Assembly: GCA_024690465.1 (NCBI GenBank)
Contig: JAILPC010000209.1
Location: forward strand, 1 to 37,158
Length of the DNA stretch: 37,158 bases
DNA from: Ruminococcus sp.
Lineage (GTDB): Bacteria > Bacillota > Clostridia > Oscillospirales > Acutalibacteraceae
Direction: 5' to 3'
Both the position numbers and the translations under genes were made by a program. Every line of letters begins with the position of its first letter. Position 1 is the first letter of the stretch. The notes under the pieces are model-generated. The model had not been told where the DNA came from, ran no database searches, and saw nothing but the letters and a program-made list of their open reading frames with translations. Of the stretch, positions 27,048-34,588 are shown piece after piece.

Positions 27048-27794
27048 ATGGACGATAACAAAAGACAAAAAGACGACGTCATATTCGGACGTAATCCCGT
27101 GAGCGAGGCAGTCCGCTCTTCGAGAACTATCGACAAAATCCTTGTTGCCCGAGGCGACAGGAACGGCGCGGTGGTCGGCATACTCGCCAAGGCAAAAAAG
27201 AAAGACATTCCGATTAAAGAGGTTGACGTTAAAAAGCTCGACTTCCTTTCCGGCGGAGCTAATCATCAGGGGATAGTAGCTCTGACGGCGGTCAAAGAAT
27301 ACGCTTCGGTTGAGGATATCCTCAATCTTGCCGAACAAAGAGGAGAAAAGCCTTTTATAATTATTTTGGATGAAATCGAAGACCCGCACAATCTCGGCGC
27401 GATTATCCGCACAGCCGAGTGCGCGGGCGCTCACGGGGTTATAATTCCTAAACGCCGCAGCGCTGCTCTGAGCTACGCTGTCGGAAAGGCTTCCGCGGGC
27501 GCGGTTGAGTATGTTCCCGTCGCGAGAGTAACAAATATCGCGAACACATTGGACAAGCTCAAGAAGCTCGGGCTCTGGGTTTACGGAGCCGATATGAACG
27601 GTACTGATTATAATAAATGTGATTTCAGCTCGGCGGCAGCTCTTGTAATCGGCAACGAGGGTAAGGGTATAAGCCGTCTGGTGCGTGAAAAATGCGACGA
27701 AATCGTTTCGATCCCGATGAAGGGCAGGATAAACTCCCTCAATGCCTCTGTAGCGGCGGGAGTTTTGATGTACGCGGTATCATCAAAGAGGTGA
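27048..27794 (+). CDS. rlmB: 23S rRNA 2'-O-methyltransferase RlmB-type (SpoU/TrmH family)
   Basis: VIFGRNPVSEAVRS, NHQGIVAL, ILDEIEDPHNLGAIIRTAECAGAHGVIIPKRRSA, LVIGNEGKGISRLVREKCDEIVSIPMKGRINSLNASVAAGVLMYA. Start refined to ATG 27048. Confidence 0.95.
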   Translation: MDDNKRQKDDVIFGRNPVSEAVRSSRTIDKILVARGDRNGAVVGILAKAKKKDIPIKEVDVKKLDFLSGGANHQGIVALTAVKEYASVEDILNLAEQRGEKPFIIILDEIEDPHNLGAIIRTAECAGAHGVIIPKRRSAALSYAVGKASAGAVEYVPVARVTNIANTLDKLKKLGLWVYGADMNGTDYNKCDFSSAAALVIGNEGKGISRLVREKCDEIVSIPMKGRINSLNASVAAGVLMYAVSSKR

Positions 27795-27798
27795 GACA

Positions 27799-30390
27799 AT
27801 GAAGAACAAAAAGAATATCGAAGAATCACAGAAAATCGATATCTCGGCGCAGAGTGTAGCCGACGAGGAAAACGAAAAAAGTTTCAGACTGGAACAGATT
27901 CTTGCCGAAACACGTTTTATCTCAGAGCAGGACGCTATGCGCAAGGCTGCCGAAAAATACGGCGCCCGTCCCCAGATGGACGAGATATTCTCAACAACAG
28001 ATAAAAAGGTTCGTTTGACAAACAGCAATCCTCTCGAGCTTGATGAAGAGGAAAAGAAAGAGAAAAACGCTATTCGTGGCGAAAAGAACGCAACAACAAT
28101 GCAGGCTGAAATAATGATGGAGTCTTTCGAGAACGAAAACAACGTCATTAACCTCACGCCCGAGATTCCCGAGGGCGCGAAGGTTGCCGAGGACGTTATC
28201 GAGGACAGTCCCGAGCTCGCCGAGGTTGACCCCGAACTCGGTTCAATGTTCAGCGCGGGCGATAATTCGTTTGATATCCTCAGGAACAAGACAGGCGACA
28301 GCTCGCCGAGCGATAATAGCTACGAGAAGAAATACGGCGTCAAAAAGCCTGCTCCCGACGCGAAAACTGTTGAGTCAAAGGTTCCTGTTTACAGAAAGAA
28401 CAGCGATGTTGATGAAATCCACCTTAAAGCAGGCAGGTTTTCTCAGGTTGTCAGAGGAGAGTATGAGCATTATCTGCGCTCCAAGAACCCGTCCATTTCC
28501 GAGGTTATCAAGACCGAAATGGCAAAGGTTGAGGAGATTCGCGAGACAGGCGACACACGCTCCAAAAAAGAGAGAGTGCTCTCGGCTGTTGTCGGCTTCT
28601 TCTCTAACGACAATTCCGACGACTCTGACGTTCCCGTAAGCCAGGTCGTAACCGTTGAGGATTACGGCGGAGAAGAGGACACAAAGAGCATTATGTATGA
28701 GCTCAACCTCAATATCCGCAAGCTGTTTATAAGGGGAATGATAATGAGTGTTATCACATTCCTGCAGCTTGTTGTAACCGTGCTTATCGGCGTTATTCCC
28801 GACAAGATTGCTTCTGCCATGCCGTATGCTCCGATTGCGTACGCGGTGCTTAATCTGCTGTTTGCGGGAGCAGTAATATTTCTTAACCGTATTACGATTT
28901 ATTCGGGACTGACGCCGCTGGCTAAGCTCAAGGGCAACTCCGATACAGCCCTTGCCGTTGCCGCAATCGGAATGGGAATCCAGGCGCTGGTTTCGCTGTT
29001 CAGGCTCGGCGGAGTGACAACCTTCAACATCAATTTCTACAGCATTGTTGTCACATTCGGTTTTCTCTGCAACTGCATCGGCAAGCTGATGATGGTTCTC
29101 AGAGTAAAGGACAACTTCAAATTTATTTCAAGTGAAACACCGTCTCACGCGGTAAAGATATATACAAACGAGGAAATCGCCAAGAAAATGATGAGCGGCA
29201 CGCTCAACGACCGTCCTATCATAGGCTATCATCACAAAACAGGCTTCCTTTCAAACTTCCTGCGTATTTCCTACGCTCCAGACCCGAGCGAGGACCTCGC
29301 GGGCAAGGTTGCTCCTGTTACTGTTATCTGTTCTCTCGCTGTAGCTATTATCTACGGCGTGATGAATGTTTCATTCACTGGCGCTGTTGACACACTTGCG
29401 GTAATGACCGCTGTCAGCATTCCGATTTGTACGCTTCTCGCGGTCAATCTGCCGATGAGAATTATGTGCAGAAAGCTCAACAAAAAAGGCGCTATGGTAG
29501 CAGGCTATCCGTCTGTAAAACAGTTCTGCGACACCAACGCGGTTATGATAGATTCCAATGACCTTTATCCCGAAGGCTCTGTTAAGCTCGACGGAATCAA
29601 GACCTTCGCGAACCACCGCACCGACGAGAGCGTTCTCGCGGCGGCAGCAGTTCTCAAGGAAGCCCAGAGTCCGATGGCTACTGTCTTTAACCAGACTATG
29701 CTCAGCGAGGAGCGGGGTGTCAAGCTCCCCGAGGTTGAGTCCGTGCTCTATGAGGACACAATGGGACTGGTGGGCCGTGTTGACGGCGAGCGAATCCTTG
29801 TAGGAAACCGCACATTAATGCGCAAGTATAATATCGAAACTCCCTCAGAGGACTATGAAGAAAAGTATCTCATCGAGGGCAGACAGATTACATATCTCGC
29901 ACAGGCAGGCGAGCTGATTTCGATGTTCGTTACAACTTACACACCCGATCCCGAAATTATCAGCGCGCTGCGCAAGGGCGAGCAGAGAGGTCTCAGCTAC
30001 CTAATCCGCACAACCGACTGCAACATCACCGCAGAGCAGATTGCCGAGGACTTCGGTCTTTTCCTGCGCAGTATCAAGATTCTGCCGACAGGTCTCGGCA
30101 ACGTCTGCAAGGAAGCTCAGTCTCAGGTCGAGGAGAGGTCGCGCGCCTACCTCGGCACACGCGGAAAGATAAGCTCAATGGTTCGCGGTATCGCGGGTTG
30201 TGTTCACATCAAGAGCAACATTTCTCTCGCGATTGTTATTCAGCTCATCGCGATGGTATTAGGATTGCTTCTTGTCGCGACGCTCTGTCTGTACGCGGGC
30301 GCTTCCGTACTCGGAACGCTGCAGATTATGATTTACGCTTTGTTCTGGGCAGCGGCGGCACTGTTGTCGCCCCTAATCTGGAGGTCGTAA
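27799..30390 (+). CDS. Large membrane protein resembling a P1B-type (heavy-metal) ATPase with degenerate catalytic motifs and a long charged N-terminus
   Basis: Roughly 300-aa polar N-terminus, then paired TMs; AVSIPICTLLAVNLPMRIM in the CPC position; AVMIDSNDLYPEG in the DKTGTLTEG position; GLVGRVDGERILVGNRTLM N-domain-like; RTTDCNITAEQIAEDFGL in the TGDN position; C-terminal TM pair. Confidence 0.7.
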   Translation: MKNKKNIEESQKIDISAQSVADEENEKSFRLEQILAETRFISEQDAMRKAAEKYGARPQMDEIFSTTDKKVRLTNSNPLELDEEEKKEKNAIRGEKNATTMQAEIMMESFENENNVINLTPEIPEGAKVAEDVIEDSPELAEVDPELGSMFSAGDNSFDILRNKTGDSSPSDNSYEKKYGVKKPAPDAKTVESKVPVYRKNSDVDEIHLKAGRFSQVVRGEYEHYLRSKNPSISEVIKTEMAKVEEIRETGDTRSKKERVLSAVVGFFSNDNSDDSDVPVSQVVTVEDYGGEEDTKSIMYELNLNIRKLFIRGMIMSVITFLQLVVTVLIGVIPDKIASAMPYAPIAYAVLNLLFAGAVIFLNRITIYSGLTPLAKLKGNSDTALAVAAIGMGIQALVSLFRLGGVTTFNINFYSIVVTFGFLCNCIGKLMMVLRVKDNFKFISSETPSHAVKIYTNEEIAKKMMSGTLNDRPIIGYHHKTGFLSNFLRISYAPDPSEDLAGKVAPVTVICSLAVAIIYGVMNVSFTGAVDTLAVMTAVSIPICTLLAVNLPMRIMCRKLNKKGAMVAGYPSVKQFCDTNAVMIDSNDLYPEGSVKLDGIKTFANHRTDESVLAAAAVLKEAQSPMATVFNQTMLSEERGVKLPEVESVLYEDTMGLVGRVDGERILVGNRTLMRKYNIETPSEDYEEKYLIEGRQITYLAQAGELISMFVTTYTPDPEIISALRKGEQRGLSYLIRTTDCNITAEQIAEDFGLFLRSIKILPTGLGNVCKEAQSQVEERSRAYLGTRGKISSMVRGIAGCVHIKSNISLAIVIQLIAMVLGLLLVATLCLYAGASVLGTLQIMIYALFWAAAALLSPLIWRS

Positions 30391-30392
30391 AC

Positions 30393-30514
30393 AGTTCTCA
30401 GTAGTCAGTTAAGCGTTAACAAGTATTTAATTGGGTTCTGAACGTACATCATTCGAGAGATGTTCTTCTGATATTGTATATTTTTATCGCAAGAACAACT
30501 GACTGCTGATTACT
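30393..30514. repeat. Imperfect inverted-repeat-flanked intergenic element
   Basis: AGTTCTCAGTAGTCAGTT (30393-30410) versus AACTGACTGCTGATTACT (30497-30514): about 15/18 complementary. Confidence 0.6.
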
Positions 30515-30535
30515 AACTCATCAGGAGGTATAATT

Positions 30536-31177
30536 ATGTTGATTGCACCGTCACTTTTATCCTGTGACTTTTCAAAATTCGGCGCCGAAATCAGTCGTAT
30601 GGATAAAGCAGGCGCCGACTATATGCACCTTGACGTTATGGACGGACATTTTGTCCCGAACATAACCTTCGGAGCGCCTGTTATAAAGTATGTCAGAAGC
30701 TTCACCGAAAAGCCTTTTGACGTTCACCTTATGATAAGCGAGCCGTTTAAATATATCGACGATTTCTGCGACGCGGGAGCTGACATTATTACGTTCCACA
30801 TCGAGAGCGACTCGGATCCGATAAAGACGATTGAAAAGATTAAAGCGCGCGGAGTAAAGGCGGGTATTGTCATTAAGCCAAAGACCGATGCGGAGGCTGT
30901 TTTTCCCTACCTCGACAAGCTCGATATGGTTCTCGTTATGACGGTTGAGCCCGGGTTCGGAGGTCAGAGCTTTATGGCTGATATGCTCCCGAAGGTAAAA
31001 GCGCTCAAGGAGGAGATAAAACGCCGTAATCTGAATGTGCTGATTGAAGCGGACGGAGGAATCTCCGAAAGCAATATCGCGCAGTGCATTGACGCGGGCG
31101 TTGACGTTGCCGTAGCGGGTACAGCTGTGTTCAAGGCGGAAAATCCCGCCGAGGCAATCGCGAATCTCAAAAAATAA
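30536..31177 (+). CDS. rpe: Ribulose-phosphate 3-epimerase
   Basis: IAPSLLSCDFSKFGAEI, HLDVMDGHFVPNITFGAPVI, MTVEPGFGGQSFM, EADGGISESNI. Confidence 0.97.
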   Translation: MLIAPSLLSCDFSKFGAEISRMDKAGADYMHLDVMDGHFVPNITFGAPVIKYVRSFTEKPFDVHLMISEPFKYIDDFCDAGADIITFHIESDSDPIKTIEKIKARGVKAGIVIKPKTDAEAVFPYLDKLDMVLVMTVEPGFGGQSFMADMLPKVKALKEEIKRRNLNVLIEADGGISESNIAQCIDAGVDVAVAGTAVFKAENPAEAIANLKK

Positions 31178-31191
31178 ATACGCAAAATATT

Positions 31192-31233
31192 ACTCACAGA
31201 GGACGGAAAAATGCCGTTTTCTGTGAGTTTTTG
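31192..31233 (+). terminator. Rho-independent terminator
   Basis: ACTCACAGA...TCTGTGAGTTTTTGTG. Confidence 0.75.
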
Positions 31234-31328
31234 TGTGTTCGGAATTACAATTGTGTAACTTTACTTGCCCTTATCATAATTGTGTATTAGAATTAAAATG
31301 TTAAGTTATATGTTCAGGAGGTGGGAAA

Positions 31329-32132
31329 ATGGCGGACTTTAACGAATATGTTGAGAGTTTGCCCGACTATAACGTCTTTGACGATAATTCCGCCCCCGCG
31401 CCTGTTGAGCGCAGACGTCCCGCGCGCAGGGGAAACAAAAGACGCGAAAGAAGCCCTCTCGATTATAACGACGGTTTCGGAATCTACGTCGAGCGCAAGG
31501 TGAAGGGACACGATTATCTGATCGTGTTTTGGTTCCCGATTCTTATATTATGGCTCGAGTTTTCTTTGCGTCTCGGCTGCGGTGAGGACTTCGGTTTCAA
31601 CAGCATAATCTACACAGGCGCGTTTTCAATGGTATTCGCCTGCGTGCTGACTGTTATCTGTACGTTCGGCGGACGTGTGTTCAATCTTGTGCTGAATAAC
31701 CTGTTCACTTTTATACTAACAATATGGTTTGTGATTCAGCTCCTATATCAGGGAGCCGAGGGTAAATTCATGAGGGTGAGCGACTTTACGAACGCTGACC
31801 TGTCAAAGCTCTTCGCGCAGATGGGGGACAGGCTCTGGATAATGATTGTTATGTTCCTGCCGTTTCTGTTCAGCGTTGTTATCGGCTGGAAAGTTTTCAC
31901 GTTCAGACGTATCCGTATCCCCGCGAAAATATCTTTGATACTTTTAGCGGTACTGATTCAGCTGTCGACCGCGACAATGATATCCCTCAGCAAAAATAAC
32001 CCCTATGTCGATACGAGCTACAACCTCTACAACAAGGAGTTCAAGATTAACGAGTCGGCTGACAGATTCGGTATCCTCACAACACAGCGGCTCGATATAA
32101 CCAATATGTTTACAAAAGGTACTAAAGGCTGA
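31329..32132 (+). CDS. Membrane protein resembling the TM domain of LTA synthase/sulfatase-family proteins, lacking the catalytic domain
   Basis: Five TM segments followed by YNLYNKEFKINESADRFGILTTQRLDITNMF, like the linker after the TM bundle in LtaS-type proteins; then stop. Confidence 0.55.
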   Translation: MADFNEYVESLPDYNVFDDNSAPAPVERRRPARRGNKRRERSPLDYNDGFGIYVERKVKGHDYLIVFWFPILILWLEFSLRLGCGEDFGFNSIIYTGAFSMVFACVLTVICTFGGRVFNLVLNNLFTFILTIWFVIQLLYQGAEGKFMRVSDFTNADLSKLFAQMGDRLWIMIVMFLPFLFSVVIGWKVFTFRRIRIPAKISLILLAVLIQLSTATMISLSKNNPYVDTSYNLYNKEFKINESADRFGILTTQRLDITNMFTKGTKG

Positions 32133-32185
32133 TTTTGTATATTGTATCCGTATGGTTTTGATGGTAGAATATTTATGGTGATAAT

Positions 32186-32608
32186 ATGCGAAATCTTATA
32201 TATAAATTCCAAACCTTTATGCAGGGACGTTACGGCAGCGACGAGCTGAATATAACCCTGATTGTTTTCTCGGTTATCATCTCGATAGTGAGCAGATTCT
32301 TTATGTTCAACCTTCCCGTTCAGCTCATTCTGATGTTCGTTTCTCTCGGCTTGCTCGGACTCGCGGTGTTCAGGTTTTTGTCCACAAACATATACGGACG
32401 CACCGCCGAAAACCGAAAGTTCAAACCTGTATTTTCAGCCGTAACAGGCTGGTTCAAGCTGACCTACAAAAAGTTCCGTGACGGCAGAACACACCGCTAT
32501 TACAAATGCCCTCAGTGTAAGGCTCAGCTCAGAGTTAAAAACGTAAAAGGAAAACACACTATCCGATGCCCCAAATGCGGAAATAAATTTGAAAAGACCA
32601 TTAGGTAA
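32186..32608 (+). CDS. Small membrane protein with C-terminal zinc ribbon
   Basis: Two TM segments; YKCPQCKAQLRVKNVKGKHTIRCPKCGNKF (two CPxC knuckles). Confidence 0.75.
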   Translation: MRNLIYKFQTFMQGRYGSDELNITLIVFSVIISIVSRFFMFNLPVQLILMFVSLGLLGLAVFRFLSTNIYGRTAENRKFKPVFSAVTGWFKLTYKKFRDGRTHRYYKCPQCKAQLRVKNVKGKHTIRCPKCGNKFEKTIR

Positions 32609-32623
32609 AAGGTAGGAAAAAAT

Positions 32624-33574
32624 ATGGAAAAATTATGGCTGGTAATTCCATGCTACAATGAGGAAGAGGTACTCCCCGAAACGTCTATGCGCCTTTATAA
32701 AATTATGGCGGATATGATTACAAACGACAAAATCTCTCCCGAAAGCAAAATTGCCTTCGTGAACGACGGCAGCAAGGACGATACGTGGAAGCTTATCGAA
32801 AAGTACCACAACAACCTCGATATGTTCGTGGGCATCAACCTCTCGCGCAACAAGGGCCATCAGAACGCTCTGCTCGCAGGGCTCACGGTCGCCAAGGAAT
32901 ACGCCGATATGGTTATCACGCTTGACGCGGATTTGCAGGATGACATCACAAAGATTCCCGAGTTTGTTGACAAATACTACGAGGGCAACGATATTGTCTA
33001 CGGTGTTCGCAACAACCGCGACACCGACACGGGCTTCAAGCGCACTACTGCACAGGGATTTTACAAGTTTATGAGAGCTCTCGGCGTTGATATTGTTGAA
33101 AATCATTCCGACTACCGCCTTATGAGCAAGCGCGCGATTGAGGGACTTCTTGAGTTCGGCGAGGTTAACGTTTTCCTGCGCGGTATTGTTCCTCAGATTG
33201 GTTATCCCAGCGCCATTGTTGAATACAAGCGCAACGAGCGTCTCGCGGGAGAAAGCAAATATCCTCTCAAAAAAATGCTCGCGTTTGCCTTTGACGGCAT
33301 TACCTCATTCTCGATAAAACCGCTCAGAATATCTCTCATACTTGGAATGTTATCGTTCCTTGTAGCGATTGGTTTTCTTATTTACAGTATTGTCAGGTTC
33401 TTTATGGGACAGACAGTCGGAGGCTGGGCAAGCACTATAGTTTCACTCTGGGCAATCGGCGGACTTCAGCTTTTGATGATTGGTATCGTCGGCGAGTATA
33501 TAGGTAAGATTTATCTCGAAACAAAACGCCGTCCGAAGTTTATCATCGAAAAAGTACTTTATAAGGAAATGTAA
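32624..33574 (+). CDS. Family 2 glycosyltransferase, GtrB/polyprenyl-phosphate glycosyltransferase type with two C-terminal TMs
   Basis: VIPCYNEEEVLPET, FVNDGSKDDTW, ITLDADLQDD, SDYRLMSK, ERLAGESKYPLKKML, C-terminal VGEYIGKIYLETKRRPKFIIE. Confidence 0.95.
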   Translation: MEKLWLVIPCYNEEEVLPETSMRLYKIMADMITNDKISPESKIAFVNDGSKDDTWKLIEKYHNNLDMFVGINLSRNKGHQNALLAGLTVAKEYADMVITLDADLQDDITKIPEFVDKYYEGNDIVYGVRNNRDTDTGFKRTTAQGFYKFMRALGVDIVENHSDYRLMSKRAIEGLLEFGEVNVFLRGIVPQIGYPSAIVEYKRNERLAGESKYPLKKMLAFAFDGITSFSIKPLRISLILGMLSFLVAIGFLIYSIVRFFMGQTVGGWASTIVSLWAIGGLQLLMIGIVGEYIGKIYLETKRRPKFIIEKVLYKEM

Positions 33575-33589
33575 TATTTTTGATTCATA

Positions 33590-33615
33590 GGAGACCGAAA
33601 GGTCTCCTTGTTTTG
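33590..33615 (+). terminator. Rho-independent terminator
   Basis: GGAGACC-GAAA-GGTCTCCTTGTTTTG. Confidence 0.85.
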
Positions 33616-33630
33616 TCTGCGCGGCGGCTT

Positions 33631-33655
33631 AAAAATGCTCTGCGGGAGCATTTTT
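33631..33655. other. Perfect 10-bp hairpin, AAAAATGCTC/GAGCATTTTT
   Basis: AAAAATGCTC-TGCGG-GAGCATTTTT. Confidence 0.75.
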
Positions 33656-33657
33656 AC

Positions 33658-33686
33658 CTGTGATTTGCGCACAGCTTAAATCACAG
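33658..33686. other. Perfect 9-bp stem-loop
   Basis: CTGTGATTT-GCGCACAGCTT-AAATCACAG. Confidence 0.65.
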
Positions 33687-33721
33687 ACACAGCCTGTTCA
33701 AGTACGGTCACATTAACGACA

Positions 33722-33758
33722 AAAAATAAGGAGTACCATTTCGGTACTCCTTATTTTT
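33722..33758 (-). terminator. Terminator of the tRNA cluster
   Basis: Perfect 16-bp stem AAAAATAAGGAGTACC / GGTACTCCTTATTTTT with a T-run on the minus strand. Confidence 0.9.
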
Positions 33759-33845
33759 GGTGCCGGTGACCGGACTTGAACCGGTACGGATTATTCGTCC
33801 GAGGGATTTTAAGTCCCTTGTGTCTGCCTATTCCACCACACCGGC
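33758..33845 (-). tRNA. tRNA-Leu (anticodon UAA), CCA encoded
   Basis: GCCGGTGTGGTGGAATAGGCAGACACAAGGGACTTAAAATCCC...GGTTCAAGTCCGGTCACCGGCACCA; long variable arm. Confidence 0.95.
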
Positions 33846-33854
33846 AAATAGTTA

Positions 33855-33878
33855 GGGCAACAGGAACTCCTGTTGCCC
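33855..33878. other. Hairpin between tRNA-Leu and tRNA-Glu
   Basis: GGGCAACAGGA-AC-TCCTGTTGCCC perfect complement. Confidence 0.75.
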
Positions 33879-33881
33879 CAG

Positions 33882-33956
33882 TGGTGACCCGGACGGGAAT
33901 CGAACCCGTGTTACCGCCGTGAAAGGGCGGTGTCTTAACCGCTTGACCACCGGGCC
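33882..33956 (-). tRNA. tRNA-Glu (anticodon UUC), CCA encoded
   Basis: GGCCCGGTGGTCAAGCGGTTAAGACACCGCCCTTTCACGGCGG...GGTTCGATTCCCGTCCGGGTCACCA. Confidence 0.95.
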
Positions 33957-33958
33957 AT

Positions 33959-34035
33959 TGGTAGCGGAAATAGGACTTGAACCTACGACACTTCGGGTAT
34001 GAACCGAATGCTCTAGCCAGCTGAGCTATTCCGCC
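33959..34035 (-). tRNA. tRNA-Met (anticodon CAU; elongator-like), CCA encoded
   Basis: GGCGGAATAGCTCAGCTGGCTAGAGCATTCGGTTCATACCCGAAG...GGTTCAAGTCCTATTTCCGCTACCA. Confidence 0.92.
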
Positions 34036-34099
34036 ACATATGCCGACCTATAAAGTCAGCAAAAGTAATTATATTATAAAATTTTAGGTTTGTCAATAT

Positions 34100-34342
34100 T
34101 TATTTAAAAATATCATTCGGTTCAATTCCAAATATTTTGCAAAAAGCAAGTATTTCAATATCTGTAATAAACCGTTTGCCGCACTCTATCCGTTGAATAG
34201 CGTTTTTATCAATATCTATTCCAATAAGCTGTAGTTTATCTGCAAGTTGTCGTTGGCTGCATTTTGGTTTCATTTGTAGCCTTAGCTCAGTGATTTTTTT
34301 GCCGCAATAGTTATTCTTGCCCTCATTTTTATTCTTAAACAT
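34100..34342 (-). CDS. Small XRE/Cro-family helix-turn-helix regulator (80 aa)
   Basis: ITELRLQMKPKCSQRQLADKLQLIGIDIDKNAIQRIECGKRFITDIEILAFCKIFGIEPNDIF. Confidence 0.9.
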   Translation of the reverse strand: MFKNKNEGKNNYCGKKITELRLQMKPKCSQRQLADKLQLIGIDIDKNAIQRIECGKRFITDIEILAFCKIFGIEPNDIFK

Positions 34343-34358
34343 ATAATTTATTCTCCTC

Positions 34359-34379
34359 TTGACATTTAGTGCTTGTCAA
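34359..34379. promoter_or_regulatory. Operator-like palindrome O1
   Basis: TTGACATTTAGTGCTTGTCAA; overlaps candidate -35 TTGTCA (34373-34378). Confidence 0.75.
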
Positions 34380-34401
34380 CAAGGATATTGTATGCTATTA
34401 T
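34373..34401 (+). promoter_or_regulatory. Candidate promoter for the small peptide ORF
   Basis: TTGTCA-17 bp-TATTAT (34396-34401). Confidence 0.55.
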
Positions 34402-34413
34402 CAGGGTAACAAA

Positions 34414-34432
34414 TGACATTTAGTGAATGTCA
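34414..34432. promoter_or_regulatory. Operator-like palindrome O2
   Basis: TGACATT-TAGTG-AATGTCA, 7-bp perfect arms; shares TGACATTTAGTG with O1. Confidence 0.8.
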
Positions 34433-34450
34433 AATTTAGGAGGTAAAAAA

Positions 34451-34513
34451 TTGTATCAAAAAAGAGGTAGAGGATGCATCGTGTGGGGAATAATTCTCAT
34501 TTTATATTATTAA
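34451..34513 (+). CDS. 20-aa basic/hydrophobic peptide (UUG start), candidate toxin-like or membrane peptide
   Basis: AGGAGGT (34438-34444), 6-nt spacer, TTG: MYQKRGRGCIVWGIILILYY*. Not in ORF track. Confidence 0.5.
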   Translation: MYQKRGRGCIVWGIILILYY

Positions 34514-34515
34514 AC

Positions 34516-34550
34516 CACGGCTCGGAGAAAAAGAATTTCTCCGAGCCGTG
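34516..34550. other. Perfect 15-bp hairpin 2 nt after the small ORF stop
   Basis: CACGGCTCGGAGAAA-AAGAA-TTTCTCCGAGCCGTG; no clear U-tract either side. Confidence 0.85.
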
Positions 34551-34588
34551 TCGTATGATAAATATTTAATTACGAATTGCGAATTGAC

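Noticed and set aside
34474-34569. Alternative 31-codon ORF MHRVGNNSHFILLNHGSEKKNFSEPCRMINI*
   Set aside because: Runs through the perfect hairpin and its SD is weaker than the AGGAGGT serving TTG 34451; kept only as an alternative within the main finding.
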